In this document: positions 26,681 to 33,193 of the stretch, piece by piece | Numbering within the stretch: the stretch's first letter is position 1 | How the letters are laid out: every line of letters begins with the position of its first letter | NCBI GenBank assembly: GCA_021845665.1 | Contig: JAJZVO010000034.1 | Span: 1 to 44,936, forward strand | DNA: 44,936 bases | DNA from: Bacteroidota bacterium | GTDB taxonomy: Bacteria > Bacteroidota > Ignavibacteria > Kryptoniales > JAKASW01 | Direction: 5' to 3' | Notes under the pieces: model-generated | The model's input: only the letters and a program-made list of their open reading frames with translations | What the model was told of the DNA's origin: nothing | Database searches by the model: none | Translations under genes and position numbers: made by a program

Positions 26681-26707
26681 GACGAACGGAGGCTGTCGAA
26701 TTGGACA
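26681..26707 (-). promoter_or_regulatory. Candidate ECF42 promoter upstream of the DGPF gene
   Basis: On the minus strand TGTCCA (26707-26702) is followed after 17 bases by CGTC (26684-26681), 34 bp before the DGPF start codon. As I recall, the described ECF42 motif is TGTCGA in the -35 region with CGTC/CGAC at -10, so the match is 5 of 6 plus 4 of 4. A short motif by eye; chance is possible. Confidence 0.35.
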
Positions 26708-26754
26708 AGGGAGAGAAGACGAAAACGCTCATTCAGCTCTTCCATTGAGTTGCT

Positions 26755-27120
26755 TCAACTCCGTCTCCTCTTGCGGTCCGTTTTCCGGCGCGCATCGGCT
26801 CCGCGCCCGAGATTGAACTCCAATGCGAGATCGATCCAGAAATTGAAATCTTTCTTCGTCTTCATCGCCGATTCGTCGACCATGATCATGTTCAGCGACG
26901 TCTTTCGCTTCATCCTGAGCGGGGCGCATCCTTCCCGACGCAGAACAGACTCTATCGAGTCCGGTCCTATCCTGCACATCATCTCGTCCCCGCGCACTCC
27001 GAGGCACATCCTGCCGTTTACCATAAAGACCAGGAAGCCGAACATCCTCTTCTCTTCGACTTTATTGTAGTCAGCCAGCGCTCCTCTGATGCGGTTGGCC
27101 AGTCCTTTGTCGTAAGGCAT
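26755..27120 (-). CDS. TfoX/Sxy N-terminal domain protein
   Basis: 121 residues with only the TfoX N-terminal domain: LANRIRGALADYNKVEEKRMFGFLVFMVNGRMCLGVRGDEMMCRIGP, followed by a helical, Arg/Lys-rich tail (GADARRKTDRKRRR). Full-length TfoX/Sxy regulates competence in Proteobacteria, but isolated N-terminal domains are common elsewhere and their role is unknown. The gene is 11 bp downstream of the SnoaL-like gene and likely forms an operon with it and the decarboxylase-like gene. Similar small TfoX-N genes are often found next to ECF42/DGPF genes. Confidence 0.88.
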   Translation of the reverse strand: MPYDKGLANRIRGALADYNKVEEKRMFGFLVFMVNGRMCLGVRGDEMMCRIGPDSIESVLRREGCAPLRMKRKTSLNMIMVDESAMKTKKDFNFWIDLALEFNLGRGADARRKTDRKRRRS

Positions 27121-27131
27121 GATACCTCTGA

Positions 27132-27497
27132 TTATTGAGCCATGAATATCTTGAAGTCCTCGGTATCGAAGTAAAGGGACGACGATGCGATCTTATCGCC
27201 TTTCACCGACAAAATCTCAACAACCTCCTTCGTTGAGATGTTCCCCTTTGGCGAACGCAGGTCGTACGCCACTATGACACATGCCTTATCGCCGTCAATA
27301 ATTGTTTCCTTCAAATTTGCGTCCGTAACAGCACGGAGGAATCTGCCCGTGATTTCGACATACGCGGCTTTGCCTTTTGTCGCTTGTGTTCCCATCGTAA
27401 ATACCATGTCATCCGAAATCACGGATTGCCATCCATTCTTTTTCTTGACGCTGTTGTAGTATTTCGCGATGGTTTCTCTTGTGGATTTATTTTGCAT
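27132..27497 (-). CDS. SnoaL/NTF2-like protein
   Basis: 121 residues from ATG 27497 (MQNKSTRETIAKYYNSVKK). The pattern of an N-terminal helix, FTMG..ATKGKAAYVEITGRFLRAV, then alternating strands (KETIIDGDKACVIVAYDLRS, EVVEILSVKGDKIASSSLYFD) is that of SnoaL-like NTF2-fold proteins, a cone-shaped fold used by isomerases, hydrolases and many non-enzymes. No catalytic set can be named. An alternative ATG 12 codons upstream lies deep in the preceding gene. The start overlaps the end of the decarboxylase-like gene by 11 bp, so translation is coupled. Confidence 0.82.
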   Translation of the reverse strand: MQNKSTRETIAKYYNSVKKKNGWQSVISDDMVFTMGTQATKGKAAYVEITGRFLRAVTDANLKETIIDGDKACVIVAYDLRSPKGNISTKEVVEILSVKGDKIASSSLYFDTEDFKIFMAQ

Positions 27498-28062
27498 TTT
27501 CTCGTCTCTTCTCTTTTTTCCTGCTGATGTCACATAGCATATCGGAATGTATATTCAAACCGATGTTCGTCATGTTGTAAAGATGTTCGCTGGCGACGAG
27601 CCAGACAATCTCGCAGATCTCGCGCTCTGAATAATATCTTGCCATGCGGGCAAAAAGCTCCGGGTCGCCTCTTTTGTTCTTCGTCAACTCGGTCACGTAA
27701 TCCAACATTGCACGCTCTGCATCTGTAAACAGCGGGCTCGTCCTGTATTGTTCCAGAGCGTTGAACCTGTCCATATCCATCGACTTGCTGATCGCATAAT
27801 ATCGGTTTGCATCGATGCAGAAGAGGCAGACATTGATGCGTGCCACCCGTTCACGGACAAGCATCGCAGTCTCCGGCGGCAAAGTCAGCTTCTTATCCAG
27901 TCTTCCGACCTTCGTGTAAAACAGACCGAATGCCGTCGGCAGCCGCGCGGAGTGAACTGCCAGCGGTGAAAACACCTTGCCGAATTGCCGACGCATAAAG
28001 TAGTACACCAGCATCATGATTAGCCCTTTGGGCTTTTCGACGGGAGGGAGAAATGTGTCCAT
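27487..28062 (-). CDS. Carboxymuconolactone decarboxylase/AhpD-like protein
   Basis: 191 residues from ATG 28062. The AhpD-like core carries the CxxC motif in RVARINVCLFCIDANRYYA (residues about 90-108). Helices rich in LPTAFGLFYTKVGRLD precede it, and LFTDAERAMLDYVTELTKNKRGDPELFARMARYYSEREICEIVWL follows, which is the typical CMD signature. Such proteins are disulfide-linked peroxidase partners or decarboxylases. CxxC without the partner ahpC makes redox function plausible but unproven. It is the first gene of a leftward run (this gene, SnoaL-like, TfoX-N). Two AACCTTGNCAAGGTT palindromes lie just upstream. A further ATG at 28104 is possible. Confidence 0.86.
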   Translation of the reverse strand: MDTFLPPVEKPKGLIMMLVYYFMRRQFGKVFSPLAVHSARLPTAFGLFYTKVGRLDKKLTLPPETAMLVRERVARINVCLFCIDANRYYAISKSMDMDRFNALEQYRTSPLFTDAERAMLDYVTELTKNKRGDPELFARMARYYSEREICEIVWLVASEHLYNMTNIGLNIHSDMLCDISRKKEKRRENAK

Positions 28063-28084
28063 AAGCGTGCTCCGATTTTGCGAC

Positions 28085-28168
28085 AACCTTGTCAAGGTTT
28101 TCAATGGGAGATCACGTGTATCATATCATATGATTGCGCGATTCTCACATATGAACCTTGACAAGGTT
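28085..28168. repeat. Pair of AACCTTG-N-CAAGGTT palindromes
   Basis: AACCTTGTCAAGGTT (28085-28099) and AACCTTGACAAGGTT (28154-28168) are each perfect 7-1-7 palindromes differing only at the centre, 54 bp apart, with ATCATATGAT between. The first lies 23 bp upstream of the leftward decarboxylase-like start codon. They may be operators, or the ends of a miniature mobile element. Confidence 0.6.
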
Positions 28169-28277
28169 GACCTCTATTTTGTCTCCTCTTTATTCTATGT
28201 CTTGCGCCGCTTGCGTGGTTCCCTCAATAGTGGCGCCTTCGTGGTTCTTGTTACTTCAATCTAATGACGAACGGGGA

Positions 28278-28496
28278 ATGGAGATTTGGACAGGAAGAAG
28301 TGCCCCGGATGAAGCGGCGACCAGGTTGGCCGGTGTACTCATTTGGCCCATTTCGCGACTCGTCGGGAAGATTTCGCGGGTCGTTGGGGAGACTTCGCAA
28401 GTAGTCGGGAAGATTTCGCAAGTCGTTGGGCAGACTTCGTGGACTATCGGGAAGATTTCGCGAGTCGTTCGAACGACGGGATTTGTCGATTTTTGA
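28278..28496 (+). CDS. Short heptad-repeat protein (hypothetical)
   Basis: From ATG 28278 (after ACGGGGA) the frame gives 72 residues. From about residue 26 it consists of seven-residue repeats: ISRLVGK, ISRVVGE, TSQVVGK, ISQVVGQ, TSWTIGK, ISRVVRT. Hydrophobic residues at fixed positions would allow an amphipathic helix or coiled coil. Because the DNA unit is 21 bp, another plus-strand frame (from 28343) also gives heptads (REDFASRWADFVDY type), so the coding frame is not certain and the ORF may be non-genic. No homology is recognised. I cannot assign a function. Confidence 0.3.
   Translation: MEIWTGRSAPDEAATRLAGVLIWPISRLVGKISRVVGETSQVVGKISQVVGQTSWTIGKISRVVRTTGFVDF
28346..28480 (+). repeat. 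21-bp tandem repeat (minisatellite) with 42-bp higher-order pattern
   Basis: Five full 21-bp units start at 28361, 28382, 28403, 28424 and 28445, of the form (C/A/T)GTCGGGAAGATTTCGC..GT, flanked by degenerate half units. Units 1, 3 and 5 share GGGAAGATTTCGC and units 2 and 4 share GGGNAGACTTCG, so the real period may be 42 bp. From 28497 to 28687 I see no gene. Confidence 0.8.
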
Positions 28497-28687
28497 AGAA
28501 TTTGAGAGGATCTTTGGACGGAGGCCGAAATCGGGAGGCTGGAAGCCGGACTGCGGCTCAGTTTGGCCCTTCCTGGTAAAACCTGAAATATCAGACAGAT
28601 TCAGGGACTGTCCCGAAAAGAGGCGATTTCGGTCGTTCAGGAGGCCTCTTCATCCGTCCCGATAAGTCTGCGGGCTTTTCGGGTTTC

Positions 28688-29231
28688 TCAAAGTGAGGCT
28701 GCCGGGTTATCTTCGTCCGACGGCCACATCGCAGGATTGTTTGAGATGTATTCACGGATACGGTTCAAATCCTGCTCGTTACGGATGACGTGCTCGTAGT
28801 AATCCCGCTGCCACACGCGTGATCCAGCGCCATTGTTGATTTGATTTATCTGTTTTGCGGAATTCATTTTGAATCTGCCGATGATTTTCGGGAGCAACAT
28901 CTGACGACGCTGCTTCATTCTTGTCTGTAAAGATTGATGTTCTTCTTCTTGTTGTTATCGCGGCAATTCATGAATTGCCGCGACGACCGTGGAAATGATC
29001 CGGCATCACGACGAAAGCGTCTGTCTGAACGTTCGGGATATCATTCCAGCATTCCGTGACTATCTCTCCAAGTCGATTCGTTTTCATTTTGCCGTCGATA
29101 ATCTCCCCAAAGATGCGCTGCCTTCCCTGCACACACATCGTCACGAAATACGCACCGGCCCGCGAGTAGTCGTAATTTCTCAGCCTGATCGAGTGACGGT
29201 GGTGTTTGTAGGGATCGTATGGCATTGTCAC
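28688..29231 (-). pseudogene. REP-associated tyrosine transposase (RayT, Y1_Tnp), disrupted
   Basis: The N-terminal piece (29231-28968; GTG at 29231 or ATG at 29225) reads HHRHSIRLRNYDYSRAGAYFVTMC, IFGEII and FVVMPDHFHG, carrying the HUH metal-binding motif HFH. The C-terminal piece (28918-28688, another frame) reads MLLPKIIGRFKMNSAKQINQ, VWQRDYYEHVIRNEQDLNRIREYI and NNPAMW, carrying the catalytic Tyr. These are the two halves of a Y1/RayT transposase that mobilises REP palindromes. A perfect 24-bp palindrome (28959-28982) lies at the break and introduces a TGA and a frame change. All landmark motifs are present but split, so it is a recent pseudogene. Confidence 0.85.
28959..28982. repeat. 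24-bp perfect palindrome inside the transposase
   Basis: CGCGGCAATTCA followed by its exact reverse complement. It lies right after the HUH motif codons, in the variable region of RayT genes where such short palindromes often sit. It may be a REP-like substrate of this transposase family. Confidence 0.75.
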
Positions 29232-29316
29232 ATCAAGCGGTCTGGTTCATCCGCAATGGGAAACATGTAGGCTGTCTGGGGCGGCCCAATATTTAGCCGA
29301 CCATGTTTTTGCTGTG
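29230..29316 (-). pseudogene. Relic of the 5' end of a second copy of the NotI-type methyltransferase gene
   Basis: Positions 29259-29316 align without gaps to 32223-32280, the leader and first codons of the intact methyltransferase, with 46 of 58 identical bases by my count. Read leftward the relic encodes IGPPQTAYMFPIADEPDRLM, against MEPTQIAFMFPVAEQPN in the intact gene; several differences are silent third-position changes, so it diverged as a coding sequence. The start codon is now ATT, and a TGA follows after 20 codons, directly before the RayT gene. No more of the methyltransferase is visible beyond the transposase. Probably the stump of an older restriction-modification copy. Confidence 0.65.
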
Positions 29317-29329
29317 GCTAGGAGAAAGC

Positions 29330-30250
29330 CTACTCGCTATCGTATTCCGCTTGCTCTTCCTTTGTCCTGCCGGATGATGTTGCCTGGGGTACGCCCAACT
29401 GCGATGAGACCCCCTTCGCATCGAGTCGCAAGCTTGATTTGATTTCCGAATTCACCTTCTCCTGCAGTCGATTAATGAATAGTTCTACAGGTGGGATATC
29501 GTCATTCTTTCTGAAGGCGTTGAACAGATCGTCGACAGTCGATGAGACGATCTCCGTGAGTCCTAAAACCAGCTTATCTCCGGTTGGCTTGAGATCATAG
29601 ATAGCAAAGACCGATGAATGCTTCTTGTGATAATCAAGTTTTCCAAGCCGATACTTGTTTAAGAAATAGTCAAAGATGGGCTGCTGAATTACCCAGAATA
29701 TTTTGCGGTTCCATTTTTCGAGGATAATTCCTTTGTTCAGGATCTGCGCAAACGTCCGTTTCCAGATGTCGTAATAATTGATGCCGAAATTGTAGCTGGC
29801 CGCTTTCGGTATCGTTCGATTCATCATGAAGTCTGTGAAGCCTTCAACTAACTTACCAGTGCTCGTGGTTTGACCGGTCTGGAATTCTATCACGGCAAAA
29901 TCCTCGACCACATTGCTTAAAGGCCTATGCTTGACCATTACGAAATCGAAGTTACCGATACCCTTTAGCCCGACCTCGCTGAAGATCAGGATGTTGTCTA
30001 CCGTACCGAAGTGGGCCTTAGCTATGTCCCGGAATACAGTTGCACTATCCAGAAAACGGCGCGGGCAAAGCGCTATGTCGCTTTCATCGACATGAGCGGA
30101 GCAGACTCCGAATGGATAAGAGACGAGTCTGCTCTTTTTGTAGCAACTCTTGTCAACAAAAGGACAAAGGCGCTTCTCTCTTGCTGTGGATGCAGCTTTG
30201 GAGGTGTTCTTCCAATAATAGCCGAACATTTCGGACGGGTATTTCGACAT
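29330..30250 (-). CDS. NotI-family type II restriction endonuclease
   Basis: The 306-residue protein has the NotI-family four-cysteine metal motif near the N-terminus: C29-P-F..C36..GVC50..C62-P (LCPFVDKSC, FGVCSA, LCPRRFLD), which holds an iron atom in NotI. The catalytic PD-(D/E)XK variant can be placed at D101 (GNFDFVMVK) and E121-x-Q123 (AVIEFQTGQ), like the E-x-Q of NotI, and the conserved WKRTFAQIL helix follows. It should cleave unmethylated double-stranded DNA at a GC-rich palindrome. The exact site is unknown. It starts 3 bp after the methyltransferase stop codon, an obvious operon. It is shorter than NotI itself (383), mainly in the C-terminal part. Confidence 0.87.
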   Translation of the reverse strand: MSKYPSEMFGYYWKNTSKAASTAREKRLCPFVDKSCYKKSRLVSYPFGVCSAHVDESDIALCPRRFLDSATVFRDIAKAHFGTVDNILIFSEVGLKGIGNFDFVMVKHRPLSNVVEDFAVIEFQTGQTTSTGKLVEGFTDFMMNRTIPKAASYNFGINYYDIWKRTFAQILNKGIILEKWNRKIFWVIQQPIFDYFLNKYRLGKLDYHKKHSSVFAIYDLKPTGDKLVLGLTEIVSSTVDDLFNAFRKNDDIPPVELFINRLQEKVNSEIKSSLRLDAKGVSSQLGVPQATSSGRTKEEQAEYDSE

Positions 30251-30253
30251 CCG

Positions 30254-32254
30254 TCATCCTTTCATGAAAGTGGACCACTCGCGTTCGATCTCGGATTCGG
30301 ACAGATTGTTCTCCAATATCCATCCGGTCATCCGGCCGCATGCCTGACAGAACGAATAGCTATCGAAGTCGACGATCGGCTCAGGTTTGTGCCATCGGAC
30401 AAGCTCATTACCGTTCCGGGGCTTGAGAACGAGTATAGTATCGTGCTTCAGGGACCGCAGATTTATGATGTGGACCGATATCGGGTTCTCCGAATGTACA
30501 ACGAATGCGTTAACGAGGGAAAACCCGGCCTGTTGTAAAGCTATGGTGAGCTGTGCCCAGGCGCCGGGCTTCCAGTGGTGGTAAGTGAAAATCAAACGAC
30601 CGTGCGGGCGCTTGAGCACCCGGTTACACTCCTTCCAGATGCGGCCTATAACGGAGCCAAACTTTTCTTCGTTCTCCGAATTCTCTGCGACAGCAGAATC
30701 ATGCGCGACATATTGCCAATTAGCTTCCCCGGGCAAGAAAGTCTTAAGCCAACAGCGGAAGAAATGTGAGAGGTCGCTATACTGGACGTTGTCAAAGTAC
30801 GGCGGATCAGTTACGACAAAATCTACCGATTCGGAAGGGAGAGACATGCGGCTTGAGTCGTTCTGAGCAACGAGGAACATCCTTTTCTTCCCTATGAATT
30901 CGTCGGCGGAAGACACCTCCCGTCCGATGTCGACTTCTTCCGGTACGGATGTTTCTGTCCACGTCCCGTTGACAAAACGTCTCTCGACAGGTTCTCTTGC
31001 CCATTCCCCGGCCGATACGATACGGTTCTCGAAGAGATTGTTGAGAGTGCCCGACGTGTTGCGGGAGAATACAGGATTGTTCTCCAGCGCGGTGTATGGG
31101 AATGAATACGCATGATGGGAAAAAACGTGCCTGATGGCCCCCGGTCTCCTCTTCGCGGCGCCTTTGTAGCCGCACAACGCGGAATTGAATTCGAGAGACG
31201 TCGACAGGAGCAGCGCCAGCCAGAGTACATGCTCACGAGGAACGCTCTGCAGGACCTCTTGGGATTGCGCGATATAGGCGAGCTGACGCGGGAAAAAAAG
31301 CTCAGAGAAATAGCGGATGTCTCTGTTAGTCAGATCGCGCGACTTTGGACCTTGAGGTATTTCAAAGTCGGACGGGGAGAACTCCGCATTCTTGGTTACC
31401 CAGCGTGCCGCCGCCTGGATGTAATCGTTGTCGGCTGAATCGACTTTCTTGAAAAAACTCTTGTGAATGTTGCAGTAACCGACGATGGCAAGAGGAACGT
31501 AGCGTTGCGCGAAGGGAACGGAGAGAATATCCGACGACTTTCCATTGATGCCCTGCTTGTGCGCATCCGCCCTGTCAATTATCGACCGGGAACTGCCGTT
31601 CGACGATATCTCCAAAGAAGGATAAAGGTCCACCAGGCTCTTCTGTGTGTCGTCAGGCTCCTCCCTCAGCGTGAAAGAGTCCACCACGACGACCTCACCC
31701 TGCGGGCCCATCTTTCGTTGGCCGTAAAGAGTAAACTGTATCTCGGCTGTCCCGCCGCAGGCAGGACACGAAGTCTGGTAATACTTGGATATGCGTCTAG
31801 CGAGCTCACTCTTGAAGGAACGGAAGGCGCTGACTTTTTCGGAAAGCGGGATGTTTGAGAGTGATGCTCTCGCCTGCAAAACAGGTATAGGGTCGATGTC
31901 ATAGCCGATGATATTGGCGCCGAGGCGGATCGCCTCGTGAAGCGTGGTTCCTCCACCCATCATCGGGTCAAGAATCGTGACACCTTCAAGTCCGCCGGGA
32001 GAATAGTAGTCTCTCCTCGAAGGATCGGGGACAAGCTGTTTCAATATGTGCCGGAAGGTAGTGCCAGAACGCCTCGCCCACCATTTATGAAGATATGTAT
32101 TCGGTCTGAACAGGTGCTTGTTGAATGATTCTATTTCGGCGAGTGTGTTCGCTTCCTCTTCCGGGAAGAAAGCATCTATCGGAACCGTATCGCCGAGCCG
32201 TACATTCGGTTGTTCCGCGACAGGAAACATGAAAGCTATCTGTGTCGGCTCCAT
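30254..32254 (-). CDS. DNA methyltransferase of the NotI-like system (DUF1156-like)
   Basis: 666 residues. An N-terminal segment (FNKHLFRPNTYLHKWWARRSGTTFRHIL) typical of DUF1156-like methylases precedes the SAM motif ILDPMMGGGTTLHEAIRLGANIIGYDIDP (about residues 94-122). A zinc-knuckle-like CPACGG (about 163) lies in the long insert, then VDFVVTDPPYFDNVQYSDLSHFF (catalytic DPPY, about 480), and a C-terminal CQACGR. DPPY marks exocyclic-amine methylation (N6-adenine or N4-cytosine). It protects the sites cut by the endonuclease encoded 3 bp downstream. The order motif I then motif IV is the same as in the other methyltransferase of this window. Its leader and first codons are duplicated as a relic at 29259-29316. 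Confidence 0.9.
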   Translation of the reverse strand: MEPTQIAFMFPVAEQPNVRLGDTVPIDAFFPEEEANTLAEIESFNKHLFRPNTYLHKWWARRSGTTFRHILKQLVPDPSRRDYYSPGGLEGVTILDPMMGGGTTLHEAIRLGANIIGYDIDPIPVLQARASLSNIPLSEKVSAFRSFKSELARRISKYYQTSCPACGGTAEIQFTLYGQRKMGPQGEVVVVDSFTLREEPDDTQKSLVDLYPSLEISSNGSSRSIIDRADAHKQGINGKSSDILSVPFAQRYVPLAIVGYCNIHKSFFKKVDSADNDYIQAAARWVTKNAEFSPSDFEIPQGPKSRDLTNRDIRYFSELFFPRQLAYIAQSQEVLQSVPREHVLWLALLLSTSLEFNSALCGYKGAAKRRPGAIRHVFSHHAYSFPYTALENNPVFSRNTSGTLNNLFENRIVSAGEWAREPVERRFVNGTWTETSVPEEVDIGREVSSADEFIGKKRMFLVAQNDSSRMSLPSESVDFVVTDPPYFDNVQYSDLSHFFRCWLKTFLPGEANWQYVAHDSAVAENSENEEKFGSVIGRIWKECNRVLKRPHGRLIFTYHHWKPGAWAQLTIALQQAGFSLVNAFVVHSENPISVHIINLRSLKHDTILVLKPRNGNELVRWHKPEPIVDFDSYSFCQACGRMTGWILENNLSESEIEREWSTFMKG

Positions 32255-32280
32255 GCTTGACCGACTATGTTTTTGCTGTG

Positions 32281-32611
32281 AGTTGGCATAGGTTTATTGA
32301 AATATAGCAAGAAGGAGGGGGAATTGCTGAAGGCATTTCCATTTGGCTACTACCCTAATTCTGCGGCCGCCGCGATAACAAGATTAGAACCGATTGCACA
32401 CAATTTGGACTGCCCGGTGTCCTCTCTATCGTCATGGGTCGGGCGCAAAATCGGGGTCACATCGAATTTCTCTGGCTATTAAAGTACAGAACGGATGGTT
32501 GTTCCTTTGCAATGGCCAAATCAATACAGTATTGAGAAATCGTTGCTTAGAATTGATTTTGGAATCGCTTTCTGATAACTTTCGATAAATTATCGAAGCA
32601 AGGCGACCGCA
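32281..32611. promoter_or_regulatory. Divergent regulatory gap between the NotI-like system and the four-gene operon
   Basis: This 331-bp stretch holds no convincing gene. Short open frames in it have no family features. It must carry the leftward promoter of the methyltransferase and the rightward promoter of the operon. It contains a NotI octamer GCGGCCGC at 32363-32370 and a perfect palindrome at 32581-32597. The right half is clearly AT-rich. Confidence 0.55.
32581..32597. promoter_or_regulatory. Inverted repeat TTCGATAA-A-TTATCGAA, candidate operator
   Basis: A perfect 8-1-8 palindrome ends 14 bp before the GTG start of the first operon gene. Size, symmetry and position fit the binding site of a dimeric helix-turn-helix repressor. 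The winged-helix protein encoded first is a candidate binder. Confidence 0.55.
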
Positions 32612-33193
32612 GTGCAGAAGAAGAGACTAACAGGCAAAACACTCATACTAATCCTCCTTTATGCGCCGACGGAAGGCGGAGGCCACGTGAACACTCCAAT
32701 CTCGGGCCGTACGCGATTGATGAAGATGGGATTCCTGTTCGGAGAAGAAATTGCAGATCAATTCAAAAAGGATGGAGGATTGCAGGAAGCAGATCTTCCA
32801 GAGTACTTCGCGTGGAAATACGGGCCTTTTTCAACGACGTTTTTGAATGATCTGGAGTTTCTCATTAACCAAGAGTACGTTCGCCCTCAAATGAGTTCTG
32901 GTACACCTTTAATTGCGGAACTTGCAGAATATGAATATTGGATTGACGACTTGGAAGAATTGGACGACCGCGAATACGTTGAAGAAACATTTGAGCTGAC
33001 AGATGATAAGGGTATCGCAAAAGCCAAGGAATTGTGGGGATTGTTGAGCACAAATCAACAGGAGTTACTATCTCAATTTAAGAGGGTACTTGTTCGAGCT
33101 CCTTTAGATCGAATACTTGAGTATGTCTACAAGAAATACAACGAAAAAGGCTATATAGATAAGTCACTGATACGCGACAAGTATCTTTCCTAA
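32612..33193 (+). CDS. YwgA/Panacea-like winged-helix protein, first gene of the unknown operon
   Basis: 193 residues from GTG 32612. The sequence shows LTGKTLILILLYAP, then ISGRTRLMKMGFLFGEEI, WKYGPFSTTFLNDLEFLINQEYV, and a FELTDDKGIAKAKELW ending. This 'GRTRLxKxxFL...YGPFS..L..DL..L...YV.....(x)LT..G' pattern is shared by YwgA-like proteins and the Panacea/SocA domain, which occur in toxin-antitoxin and defence settings. I infer a winged-helix fold and a protein- or DNA-binding role. It has no catalytic motif. The last base of its TAA is the A of the next ATG, so translation is coupled. It is visibly AT-richer than the housekeeping genes of the window. Confidence 0.7.
   Translation: MQKKRLTGKTLILILLYAPTEGGGHVNTPISGRTRLMKMGFLFGEEIADQFKKDGGLQEADLPEYFAWKYGPFSTTFLNDLEFLINQEYVRPQMSSGTPLIAELAEYEYWIDDLEELDDREYVEETFELTDDKGIAKAKELWGLLSTNQQELLSQFKRVLVRAPLDRILEYVYKKYNEKGYIDKSLIRDKYLS

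Noticed and set aside
28346-28480. Possible CRISPR array
   Set aside because: The 21-bp units are directly abutting with no spacers of constant length and no cas genes are present.
28343-28579. Alternative frame through the 21-bp repeat giving REDFASRWADF heptads
   Set aside because: Any 21-bp array gives heptads in every open frame. Neither frame can be shown to be translated, so only one tentative gene is listed.
28765-28780. GGTTCAAATCC-like segment resembling a tRNA T-loop
   Set aside because: It lies within the transposase coding sequence and no acceptor stem or anticodon arm can be folded around it.
32297-32588. Two short plus-strand frames (61 and 64 codons) in the divergent gap
   Set aside because: They overlap each other, carry no family features, have weak starts, and one ends inside the palindromic operator.
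32682-32691. CACGTG-containing sites elsewhere (for example 14797, 23145 and 32682) as further parS sites
   Set aside because: Only the CACGTG core matches; the flanking GTTT/AAAC arms of parS are absent.
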